DNA of 6,428 nucleotides from CAYSXS01 sp043817345 (GCA_043817345.1 JBDRGZ010000013.1:1-6428); one strand, 5' to 3'. Positions 1 to 5,337 are shown, numbered from the stretch's first letter. Notes: generated by a model from the sequence alone, not told the origin. Numbers and translations are program-made.

Positions 1-72
1 GAAGTTATGGCAGAGCCTATGAGAGCGGGTGAGTTACTGGTTAGACAATATGGAGGATGGATTGAAAGTTAG
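1..72 (+). CDS. 3' end of an unidentified protein gene (partial)
   Basis: The first frame is open from base 1 to a TAG stop at 70-72 and encodes the last 23 residues of a protein that begins outside the window. The tail is EVMAEPMRAGELL followed by VRQYGGWIES. Its mixed composition looks like the end of a folded protein rather than chance translation, but I do not recognise the family and assign no function. A strong promoter starts 9 nt after the stop, so the next gene has its own transcription start. It could also be a chance open frame, since only 24 codons are visible. Confidence 0.55.
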   Translation, partial: EVMAEPMRAGELLVRQYGGWIES

Positions 73-81
73 AAGTTGTAT

Positions 82-109
82 TTGACAAATTATATAGAAT
101 ATATATAAT
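82..109 (+). promoter_or_regulatory. Sigma-70-type promoter for the zinc-ribbon gene
   Basis: A perfect -35 box TTGACA (82-87) is followed after 16 bp by a perfect -10 box TATAAT (104-109). This predicts transcription starting near 116 and a leader of about 60 nt before the ATG at 177. The background is very AT-rich, so the -10 alone would mean little; the intact -35 at near-ideal spacing makes the call credible. Confidence 0.75.
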
Positions 110-126
110 TGAAATATTAGTATTTT

Positions 127-160
127 ATCCTATCCAATTCAAAACAAATTGAGATAGGAT
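127..160 (+). promoter_or_regulatory. Leader hairpin upstream of the zinc-ribbon gene
   Basis: ATCCTATC then CAATT (127-139) pairs with AATTG, a bulged A, then GATAGGAT (147-160), giving 13 base pairs around a 7-nt loop. It lies entirely in the predicted 5' leader, 16 nt before the start codon. No U-tract follows, so it does not look like a terminator. It could be an RNA structure affecting translation or stability, or a DNA operator. Its function is unknown. Confidence 0.5.
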
Positions 161-176
161 TGTAGAAAATAAAAAT

Positions 177-302
177 ATGCAAGAATGCAAATTTTGTGGG
201 ATGCCTTTAGAAAAGAAGGACGAAGAAGAAGTTTGTGATTTTTGTCGCAACGACGATGGAATAGAAATGATTGCAGAAGAGGAACCAGAAGACGAATTTT
301 AA
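177..302 (+). CDS. Small zinc-ribbon protein, 41 residues
   Basis: This short frame encodes 41 residues with two CxxC knuckles, C4-x2-C7 (CKFCG) and C20-x2-C23 (CDFC), separated by 12 residues. That is the pattern of a compact four-cysteine zinc ribbon. The tail from about residue 25 is strongly acidic and ends EEEPEDEF. A strong promoter lies upstream and a probable terminator downstream, so it appears to be a stand-alone transcription unit just before alaS. There is no Shine-Dalgarno sequence; the start is in the context AAAAATATG, as at neighbouring genes. Zinc ribbons of this size bind nucleic acid or protein partners, but nothing here shows which. The function is unassigned; the cysteine pattern is what makes the gene convincing. 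Confidence 0.8.
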   Translation: MQECKFCGMPLEKKDEEEVCDFCRNDDGIEMIAEEEPEDEF

Positions 303-312
303 AAGTCTATTT

Positions 313-353
313 AAAAACAAAAAAGCTTTCTTAACAGGATGCTTTTTTTGTTT
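313..353 (+). terminator. Probable intrinsic terminator after the zinc-ribbon gene
   Basis: An A-rich left arm ending AAAAAAGC (to 326) pairs with GCTTTTTTTG and a further TTT (341-353) across a 14-nt loop, with one bulged T. The right arm is itself the U-tract, an arrangement common in AT-rich genomes. Only two G-C pairs close the stem, so strength is uncertain. Its position 11-51 nt past the stop and before alaS fits termination. Confidence 0.6.
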
Positions 354-380
354 GCCTTTTTAACATATTTTTAGTAATAT
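352..380 (+). promoter_or_regulatory. Possible alaS promoter, near-leaderless
   Basis: TTGCCT (352-357) and TAATAT (375-380) are separated by 17 bp and lie just after the terminator. If used, transcription would begin around 386-389, almost at the alaS ATG, making the message leaderless or nearly so. The -35 matches only moderately and the region is AT-rich, so this is tentative. alaS needs some promoter here because a terminator precedes it. Confidence 0.35.
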
Positions 381-388
381 ATAAATAT

Positions 389-2158
389 ATGACTTCTCAG
401 AAAATTCGTAGAAAATATATAGAATTTTTCGTTAAAAAAGGGCACATAGAAATACCTAGTGCTTCTTTAGTTCCTGAAAACGATGCTTCAACCCTTTTTG
501 TTTCTGCTGGTATGCAACCTATCGTGCCATTTTTAATGGGTGAAAAACATCCAGGTGGAGATAAATTAGTTAATTCTCAAAAATGTATTAGAACTGGTGA
601 TATTGATGAGGTGGGTGATAAAACACATCATACTTTTTTTGAAATGCTTGGTCACTGGTCTTTGGGTGCATATTTTAAGAAAGAAGCTATTGAAATGAGT
701 TGGGAATTTTTAACAGAAGTTTTGAATTTAGATAAAAATAAATTAGCTTTTTCTGTTTTTGAAGGTGATGAAAATTCTCCTCGTGATGAAGAAGCTGCTA
801 ATACTTGGAAATCTGTTGGTGTATCAGAATCTAGAATTGCATATTTGTCCAAAAAAGAAAATTGGTGGGAACCAGATGGAACTAGTGGTCCTTGTGGTCC
901 AGATACAGAAATGTTTTACTGGACAGACGATTCAACACCTGCTTCAGATAAATTTGATGTTAAAGATCAAAAATGGGTTGAGATTGGTAATGATGTTTTA
1001 ATGCAATACACAAAACAAGGAGAAAATAAATATATACCAGCCGAACAGAAAAATATTGATAATGGAACAGGGCTTGAAAGATTAACTGCTGTGATGAATC
1101 GTTTAGATGATAATTATCTAACTGATTTATTTGAACCAATTATTAAAAAGATAGAGGAGTTAAGCGGAAAGAAATATGGAGATAATGAAGAAGAAACAAA
1201 ATCAATACGTATAATTGCGGATCATTTACGTGCTGCTACTTTCATTATGGCAGATAATATAGGTATTGTTCCTTCTAATGTCGATAAAGGATATGTTGTG
1301 CGTAAATTAATTCGTAGGGCTATTCGTCATGGAAGAATGTTAGGAATTCAAGATAATTTTACACACAAGATTGGTGAGGTTGTTGTTAATCTAATGAAAG
1401 ATATATATTCTGAATTAGACAAGAATAAAGAGTTTGTTATAAGTAATTTACAAGCAGAAGAAGAAAAGTTTACTAAAACTTTGCAGCAAGGATTAAAAGA
1501 ATTTGAAAAGTTAGTAGGGAAAAATGAACAGATATCAGGAAAAGATGTGTTTAACCTATTTCAAACATATGGTTTTCCTATTGAATTAACTCAAGAATTA
1601 GCTAAAGAAAAGAATTTAGAAGTTGATGAAAAAGAATTTGAATTAGAAATGCAGAAACACCAAAAACTGTCTAGAACAGCATCTGCGGGTAAATTTAAAG
1701 GTGGGTTAGCTAATCAGTCAGAGCAAACTATTAAATATCACACAGTAGCCCATTTAATGTTAGTTGCTTTAAGACAAGTGTTAGGTGACCATGTAGAGCA
1801 AAAAGGTTCAAATATTAATGAAGAACGTTTACGTTTTGATTTTTCACATTCTGAGAAGATGACAGATGAACAAAAATTTGAAGTTGAAAAATTAGTTAAT
1901 GAATGGATTAACCAAGATTTAGAAGTTAGTTGTGAAGAAATGAGTTTAGAAGAAGCTAAACAAAAAAATGCAATGGGTGTTTTTGAAGATAAATATGGTG
2001 ATAAAGTTAAAATATATTCTGTTGCAGATATTAGTTGTGAAATTTGTGGAGGTCCTCATGTGAAGAAAACAGGTGTATTAGGTAAATTTAAAATTAAAAA
2101 AGAAGAATCAAGTTCTGCTGGAGTTCGTAGAATAAAAGCGGTTCTTGTGGATAACTAA
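389..2158 (+). CDS. alaS: Alanyl-tRNA synthetase, short form lacking the C-Ala domain
   Basis: This cytoplasmic class II synthetase charges tRNA-Ala with alanine using ATP. The start MTSQKIRRKYIEFFVKKGH matches the family N-terminus, which fixes the ATG. Class II motif 1 lies at about residues 25-51 and motif 2 at about 65-92 (KCIRTGDIDEVG to EMLGHWS). Motif 3 is GTGLERLTAVM (226-236). The tRNA-recognition region is at 278-314 (DHLRAATFIMADN to IRRAIRHG). The editing domain follows, with HTVAH (451-455) and C553/H557 (CGGPH, where most bacteria have CGGTH) in the expected zinc-site positions. The protein ends at 589 residues, just after the editing domain, whereas typical bacterial enzymes are about 870-880. 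The oligomerisation/C-Ala region is therefore absent, as is usual in CPR. No frameshift is visible; the end looks natural. The membrane-protein gene begins 9 nt downstream, suggesting co-transcription. Confidence 0.97.
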   Translation: MTSQKIRRKYIEFFVKKGHIEIPSASLVPENDASTLFVSAGMQPIVPFLMGEKHPGGDKLVNSQKCIRTGDIDEVGDKTHHTFFEMLGHWSLGAYFKKEAIEMSWEFLTEVLNLDKNKLAFSVFEGDENSPRDEEAANTWKSVGVSESRIAYLSKKENWWEPDGTSGPCGPDTEMFYWTDDSTPASDKFDVKDQKWVEIGNDVLMQYTKQGENKYIPAEQKNIDNGTGLERLTAVMNRLDDNYLTDLFEPIIKKIEELSGKKYGDNEEETKSIRIIADHLRAATFIMADNIGIVPSNVDKGYVVRKLIRRAIRHGRMLGIQDNFTHKIGEVVVNLMKDIYSELDKNKEFVISNLQAEEEKFTKTLQQGLKEFEKLVGKNEQISGKDVFNLFQTYGFPIELTQELAKEKNLEVDEKEFELEMQKHQKLSRTASAGKFKGGLANQSEQTIKYHTVAHLMLVALRQVLGDHVEQKGSNINEERLRFDFSHSEKMTDEQKFEVEKLVNEWINQDLEVSCEEMSLEEAKQKNAMGVFEDKYGDKVKIYSVADISCEICGGPHVKKTGVLGKFKIKKEESSSAGVRRIKAVLVDN

Positions 2159-2167
2159 AAAATAAAT

Positions 2168-3403
2168 ATGTCAACATTCAGTGTTAAGACAATTCAACCT
2201 AAAAGGGATTTTTCTAAGTTTAAGAAAGATATTTCAGATATGAAAAAGTCTACAAGTAAAAAACACGGCAAGGGTAAATATTTTATCTTAGTTTTTGTAT
2301 TAATCATCCTTTATGTCTTGTTTACTTTTATCTTACCAAACGTAAGAGTAACGGTATTTTTATCTGCGGAAGAGTTTAGTAAAGAATATGACATACTATT
2401 ACAAAGAGATGCTGTGGCATCTCAGGGCGAGAAGTTGGTTTATCCTGCTGAGATTAGAAAGTTATCTGGTACGGAAGGGGATACTTTTGAAGCAACAGGA
2501 GAAAAAAATATTGGTGAAAAAGCTAGAGCTACTGCTAATATATATAACTATACGGGTAGATCTGCACCAGTAACATCTAAAGTTGAATTAATCCATTCAT
2601 CTGGTAAGAAATATTTTTTAACTCAAACTGTTACAGTCCCAGGTGCCAGCGTCTCAGATATTGGTGAAGTTGTGCCTGGTGAAATTACAGTCGAAGTTGA
2701 AGCTAGTGAAGCAGGAGAAGATTTTAATCAATCTAGTGGTAGATTAAATATTTCTGTTTTAACATTAGAAATGCAGGGCAAGATATATGTAGAAGCTCAA
2801 GAATTTACAGGTGGAACATCAGAGGTCGTACAGGTTGTTAGTCAAGAAGATTTAGATAATGCCCAAGAAGATTTAATCGATAAATTAACACCAGATTTAA
2901 AAGATAAGCTTAAAGATGAATTAAAAAAGACAAACCTCGTTATTAGAGATGAGTTAGCAGATCTTAAAATTATTAACATAGAAAAAAGTTCTGATTTAGA
3001 TGGTGAAACTAATGAGTTTACAATGAAGATTGAAGCTGAAATTCAAGCTTTAGTTTTTAAAGAGGAAGAGTTAAAGAAATTTTTGAAATCTACTGCTTTG
3101 ATAGATTTGCCAGATAATAAGATGATTGCTAAAGATGACTTGGGCCAATTAACGTTTGATATAGAAGATTTTAATTTAGATAATGAAACAGCAGATTTAA
3201 AAGCTCAAATTAAGTATGATATATTTCCACAAGTAGATTTAGATGGATTTAAAGAATTAATTAAAGGAAAACCACAAAATGATGCTAGAAGAATAATTAT
3301 GCAACAGGACAATGTTAAAGATGTCAGGTTTGATTTTTCTTTAAGCTTGAGTAATAAGGTGCCTAATAATTTGAATAAGATTGATGTTAGGGCGGGGAAT
3401 TAA
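2168..3403 (+). CDS. Single-pass membrane protein, baseplate-J-like CPR family
   Basis: The 411-residue product has a lysine-rich cytoplasmic N-terminus (1-37) and one hydrophobic helix at about 38-57 (YFILVFVLIILYVLFTFILP). The rest is a soluble domain expected outside the membrane. Residues 110-215 (ATGEKNIGEKARATANIYN, VTVPGASVSD, VVPGEITVEVEASEAGEDFN) resemble the membrane-anchored proteins annotated in many CPR genomes as baseplate J/gp47-like. A charged helical region (225-265) follows. The C-terminal element DNVKDVRFDFSLSLS then KVPNNLNKIDV resembles the conserved end of that family. Its role is unknown; baseplate J similarity need not mean a phage part here. There is no Shine-Dalgarno site (AAATATG start), and the 9-nt gap from alaS suggests one operon. 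The last 134 bp recur at 4267-4400, after the Bro-N gene. The family assignment is from memory of its sequence style. Confidence 0.8.
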   Translation: MSTFSVKTIQPKRDFSKFKKDISDMKKSTSKKHGKGKYFILVFVLIILYVLFTFILPNVRVTVFLSAEEFSKEYDILLQRDAVASQGEKLVYPAEIRKLSGTEGDTFEATGEKNIGEKARATANIYNYTGRSAPVTSKVELIHSSGKKYFLTQTVTVPGASVSDIGEVVPGEITVEVEASEAGEDFNQSSGRLNISVLTLEMQGKIYVEAQEFTGGTSEVVQVVSQEDLDNAQEDLIDKLTPDLKDKLKDELKKTNLVIRDELADLKIINIEKSSDLDGETNEFTMKIEAEIQALVFKEEELKKFLKSTALIDLPDNKMIAKDDLGQLTFDIEDFNLDNETADLKAQIKYDIFPQVDLDGFKELIKGKPQNDARRIIMQQDNVKDVRFDFSLSLSNKVPNNLNKIDVRAGN

Positions 3404-3404
3404 T
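3271..3404 (+). repeat. Direct repeat, copy 1 (intact 3' end of the membrane-protein gene)
   Basis: These bases align without gaps to 4267-4400 at an offset of 996 bp, with 12 mismatches (122/134 identical). They encode residues 369-411 of the membrane protein, including its stop codon. Similarity ends one to five bases past the stop. Weaker A-rich similarity may extend about 20 bp further upstream. Confidence 0.95.
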
Positions 3405-4266
3405 AGAATTAATTTTTAAAATATGACTAAAAAAGATACTTCAATTGTACTTTTTCATGAGAAGCAAGTTCGTCGTCATTGGGATGAAGATAAAGAACTT
3501 TGGTTTTTTTCAGTTGTGGATATTATTGAGGTTTTAACAGAAAATAAAAGACCAAGAAAATATTGGAATGATTTGAAAAATAAATTGTTGTTTGAAGGAA
3601 GTCAGTTGTCCGAAAAAATCGGACAACTGAAAATGCAATCTTCTGATGGTAAAAAATATCTTACAGATGTTTTAGATACTGAAAATTTATTAAGACTTAT
3701 TCAATCAATCCCTTCACCAAAAGCAGAACCATTTAAACTTTGGCTTGCTAAAGTAGGATATGAAAGGATTGAAGAAACCGAAGATCCTGAATTAGCAATT
3801 GATAGAGCAATGAAAACATACCTTAAAAAAGGATATTCCAAAGAATGGATTAATCAAAGACTAAAAACAATTGAAGTTCGCAAAGAGCTGACAGATGAAT
3901 GGCAAAAGAGAGGAGTGAAGGAAGGTTTAGAGTTTGCTATTTTGACTGATGAAATTACAAAGGCATGGTCAGATAGATCTGTAAAACAATACAAAAAGTT
4001 TAAAGGACTTAAAAAACAGAATTTAAGAGATAATATGACGAATCTTGAATTAGTTTTAAATATGCTTGCAGAAGTTTCAACAACAGAAATTTCTAAAGAA
4101 AAACAACCAAGTAATCTTTTAGAAAGCAAACAAATTGCCAAAAAAGGTGGTGGTACAGCAAAAAAAGCAAGAAAAGATATTGAACAAAAAACAGGAAAAA
4201 GTGCTCTTTCTCCAAAAAATGCAAAATATTTGCAAAATAGGAAAATAAAAAAAATTAATAAAAGAA
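3405..4266 (+). mobile_element. Candidate inserted segment carrying only the Bro-N gene
   Basis: The segment between the two 134-bp direct repeats holds the Bro-N gene and little else. I infer that it arrived by insertion. The upstream host gene is complete, the downstream repeat is a decayed relic, and Bro-N genes are typical of phages and mobile DNA. No integrase or transposase is visible, so the segment either moved in trans, is what remains of a larger element, or arose by homologous recombination. The exact junctions cannot be placed because a crossover anywhere inside the repeats gives the same result. A local duplication followed by replacement is an alternative. Confidence 0.5.
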
Positions 4267-4292
4267 ACCACAAAATGATGCTCGTAGAATAA
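3423..4292 (+). CDS. Bro-N family protein (phage antirepressor-like)
   Basis: The 289-residue product begins with a Bro-N domain at about residues 8-112. Recognisable family stretches are VRRHWDEDKELWFFSVVDI (16-34), TDVLDTENLLRLIQSIPSPK (81-100) and AEPFKLWLAKVGYERIEE (101-118). The second half has the conserved family features RKELTDEWQKRGVKEGLEFA (153-172), FKGLKKQNLRDNMTNLEL (193-210) and GGGTAKKARKDIEQKTGKS (242-260). Bro-N proteins bind DNA and are known from phages, baculoviruses and mobile DNA; some homologues are named DinD-like or antirepressor, but the role of this family in CPR is not established. The last 8 residues (NHKMMLVE) come from the downstream duplicated segment read in a different frame, so the C-terminus was probably altered by the insertion. 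It starts 20 nt after the membrane-protein stop, without a Shine-Dalgarno site (AAAATATG). Confidence 0.9.
   Translation: MTKKDTSIVLFHEKQVRRHWDEDKELWFFSVVDIIEVLTENKRPRKYWNDLKNKLLFEGSQLSEKIGQLKMQSSDGKKYLTDVLDTENLLRLIQSIPSPKAEPFKLWLAKVGYERIEETEDPELAIDRAMKTYLKKGYSKEWINQRLKTIEVRKELTDEWQKRGVKEGLEFAILTDEITKAWSDRSVKQYKKFKGLKKQNLRDNMTNLELVLNMLAEVSTTEISKEKQPSNLLESKQIAKKGGGTAKKARKDIEQKTGKSALSPKNAKYLQNRKIKKINKRNHKMMLVE
3602..3630 (+). repeat. Perfect 12-bp inverted repeat inside the Bro-N gene
   Basis: TCAGTTGTCCGA (3602-3613) and TCGGACAACTGA (3619-3630) are exact reverse complements around an AAAAA loop. They cover codons 60-70, which encode SQLSEKIGQLK. The repeated QL in the protein accounts for part of the symmetry, but not for a perfect 12-bp match that includes third positions. 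It would form a stable hairpin in the mRNA. Confidence 0.85.
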
Positions 4293-4400
4293 TTATGCAA
4301 TAAGATAATGTAAGGGATGTGAGGTTTGATTTTTCTTTAAGCTTGAGTGATAAGGTACCTAATAATTTGAATAAGATTGATGTTAGGGCAGGGAATTAAT
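4267..4400 (+). pseudogene. Relic 3' end of the membrane-protein gene (direct repeat, copy 2)
   Basis: Read in the ancestral frame this encodes PQNDARRIIMQ, a TAA stop (4301-4303), then DNVRDVRFDFSLSLS, DKVPNNLNKIDVRAGN and the native TAA (4397-4399). It is 122/134 identical to 3271-3404. It has no start or upstream body and is interrupted by a stop replacing a Gln codon, so it is not expressed as a protein. Nine codons differ from the intact copy: six synonymous, two conservative (K to R, N to D) and one nonsense. Its first 26 bases also encode the end of the Bro-N protein in another frame. It probably marks the original 3' end of the host gene, displaced by the insertion. Confidence 0.88.
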
Positions 4401-4414
4401 ACAAAAACTTGACA

Positions 4415-4478
4415 CCCCTCACCTTTTAACTACCTGTCGCGAAATAACAAAGTTAAAAAGTAGTTAAAAGGTGAGGGG
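4415..4478. mobile_element. 64-bp inverted-repeat element between two TTGACA direct repeats
   Basis: CCCCTCACCTTTTAACTAC (4415-4433) and GTAGTTAAAAGGTGAGGGG (4460-4478) are perfect 19-bp inverted repeats around a 26-bp centre. TTGACA occurs immediately before the left arm (4409-4414) and immediately after the right arm (4479-4484). This is the geometry of a tiny non-autonomous element with a 6-bp target duplication; the target would be the -35 box of the infA promoter. Other readings are a large operator, or an RNA hairpin insulating infA from upstream transcription. No U-tract directly follows the right arm. It codes for nothing. Confidence 0.55.
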
Positions 4479-4507
4479 TTGACATATTTCTTTTAGTTTC
4501 ATATACT
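4479..4507 (+). promoter_or_regulatory. Promoter of the infA ribosomal cluster
   Basis: TTGACA (4479-4484) and TATACT (4502-4507) are separated by exactly 17 bp, giving a predicted start near 4514 and a leader of about 90 nt before infA. It is one of the two best promoters in the window. The -35 box directly abuts the inverted-repeat element, so a protein bound there would affect RNA polymerase. The left TTGACA at 4409 has no -10 at suitable distance and is probably silent. Confidence 0.75.
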
Positions 4508-4560
4508 AAATACATAATATTAAATATTAACAATGGAATAAATATTAATATAAAAAGGTA

Positions 4561-4587
4561 GGATAACCTTAATTTTTGAGGTTATCT
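4561..4587 (+). promoter_or_regulatory. Hairpin in the infA leader
   Basis: GATAACCT (4562-4569) pairs perfectly with AGGTTATC (4579-4586). G-U pairs at both ends and two A-U pairs extend the stem to about 12 pairs around a 3-nt loop. It lies 16 nt before the infA ATG, within the predicted transcript. The following sequence (AGTATTTTGTCT) is only weakly U-rich, so this is less likely a terminator than a structure influencing translation of infA or binding a regulator. Confidence 0.5.
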
Positions 4588-4603
4588 AGTATTTTGTCTA
4601 AAA

Positions 4604-4951
4604 ATGACAGAAAAAACAACAAACAATCAAAATTTAGATTCTAAAGCTGAAACTCCAAAAGAAAATGAGGGTGTAGTTGAGGAACAAAAACAACCTGAAA
4701 CTCAAGAAAAGTCAGAAGAAGCTAGTAATTTTAAAGTTAACAAGAAGGGCTTTATTGAAGTAGATGGAACTGTTCTTGAAAGTTTGCCCAGTATTACTTT
4801 TCGTGTAGAACTTGAAAATGGACAAGAAATTACAGCTAGATTAGCCGGTAAAATGCGTATGTTTAGAATTATGCTATTACCAGGTGATAAAGTTAGAGTA
4901 GAAATGAGCCCATATGATCTTACTAAAGGTAGAATTACATTTAGGTATTAA
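4604..4951 (+). CDS. infA: Translation initiation factor IF-1 with acidic N-terminal extension
   Basis: IF-1 binds the A site of the 30S subunit during initiation. Residues 48-115 are the complete S1-like OB fold: GFIEVDGTVLESLPSITFRV, then ELENGQEITARLAGKMR, LPGDKVRVEMSPYDLTKGRI and a terminal TFRY, matching the normal IF-1 of about 70 residues. Ahead of it is an acidic, Gln- and Lys-rich stretch of about 47 residues that is likely disordered. I keep the ATG at 4604 because no other ATG, GTG or TTG start occurs in frame before the fold; the next in-frame Met is residue 84. No Shine-Dalgarno is present (CTAAAAATG). It begins the infA-rpmJ-rpsM-rpsK order typical of bacterial ribosomal clusters, under its own promoter. 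Confidence 0.95.
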   Translation: MTEKTTNNQNLDSKAETPKENEGVVEEQKQPETQEKSEEASNFKVNKKGFIEVDGTVLESLPSITFRVELENGQEITARLAGKMRMFRIMLLPGDKVRVEMSPYDLTKGRITFRY

Positions 4952-4964
4952 ATTATTAATAAAT

Positions 4965-5109
4965 GTCATCCTGAGCGACCTCTAGGGTTGTTATGAGCCG
5001 AAGGATCTAGAAGTTTGCAAACAATGCCTTATGCTAAGATAAAACTTATCTTGCAAACCATCAGATCTTTCGACTCGTCGCCCTAGCGGGACTCCTTGCT
5101 CAAGATGAC
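4965..5109. repeat. Palindromic dispersed-repeat element upstream of rpmJ
   Basis: Arm A (4965-5008) begins GTCATCCTGAGC and ends GAAGGATCT. Arm B (5063-5109) is the same type inverted, beginning AGATCTTTCGAC and ending GCTCAAGATGAC. Between them are nested inverted repeats, GTTTGC/GCAAAC (5013-5018/5053-5058) and AAGATAA/TTATCTT (5036-5042/5046-5052), so the whole 145 bp folds as one long imperfect hairpin. The terminal motif resembles a repeat family I recall as dispersed in many bacterial genomes, including CPR; this is from memory. It fills nearly all of the infA-rpmJ spacer. It codes for nothing convincing; a reverse-strand open frame across it is a by-product. Its ends lie 13 nt from both neighbouring genes. 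Confidence 0.8.
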
Positions 5110-5122
5110 TATATTTATAAAT

Positions 5123-5236
5123 ATGAAGGTACGAGCCTCTGTAAAAAAGATATGTAAAGATTGCCAAGTAATCCGCCGTAAAGGTAGGGTATTTGTTATT
5201 TGTAAAAATACTAAACATAAACAGAGACAAGGATAG
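5123..5236 (+). CDS. rpmJ: 50S ribosomal protein L36
   Basis: The 37-residue product MKVRASVKKICKDCQVIRRK then GRVFVICKNTKHKQRQG is a full-length L36 of the zinc-binding type. The ligands are C11, C14, C27 and H32 (C-x2-C-x12-C-x4-H). It is the smallest protein of the large subunit and its place between infA and rpsM is canonical. The start lacks a Shine-Dalgarno site (TATAAATATG) and lies 13 nt after the palindromic repeat element. The stop is TAG. It is probably transcribed with infA, through the repeat element, as no good promoter is seen in the spacer. Confidence 0.97.
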   Translation: MKVRASVKKICKDCQVIRRKGRVFVICKNTKHKQRQG

Positions 5237-5280
5237 TTTTAGGTGGTTAGAGTTTTAGAATAAAATATTAATTAAAAAAT

Positions 5281-5306
5281 AAATTTTAAATTAATTTTGG
5301 AATAAA
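5281..5306 (+). repeat. AT-rich intergenic repeat upstream of rpsM
   Basis: These 26 bases match 6403-6428 at 25 of 26 positions and end TTTTGGAATAAA. The segment lies 88 nt before the rpsM start and partly forms the right arm of an A/T-only hairpin (5267-5295, one bulge). A TATAAT follows at 5308-5313, so it may be part of a promoter, with a weak TTTAAA -35 at 5285-5290 and 17-bp spacing. A related TTTTAGAATAAAATATTAAT occurs 43 bp earlier, at 5253-5272. Confidence 0.6.
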
Positions 5307-5337
5307 ATATAATTAGTTAAACAAATTAAGTCTTCCG

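Noticed and set aside
759..1001. Forward open frame of 80 codons inside alaS
   Set aside because: It overlaps alaS in another frame through the conserved catalytic region and has no motif of its own.
389..2158. alaS as a truncated pseudogene because it is 589 residues long
   Set aside because: All catalytic and editing motifs are present, the frame is intact, and short alanyl-tRNA synthetases are usual in CPR genomes.
2388..2573. Forward open frame of 61 codons inside the membrane-protein gene
   Set aside because: It is an alternative frame within a clearly coding gene and shows no recognisable family.
3854..4300. Reverse-strand open frame of 148 codons, very hydrophobic
   Set aside because: It is the complement of the lysine-rich Bro-N gene, whose AAA codons read as Phe on the other strand. 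The Bro-N frame shows clear family motifs; this one shows none.
4414..4479. The inverted repeat as a CIRCE (HrcA) heat-shock operator
   Set aside because: The arm sequence does not match TTAGCACTC/GAGTGCTAA and the spacer is 26 bp rather than 9.
4991..5230. Reverse-strand open frame of 79 codons
   Set aside because: It runs across the dispersed repeat and antisense to rpmJ. Translated repeats of this kind often give spurious frames, and it has no recognisable domain or start signal.
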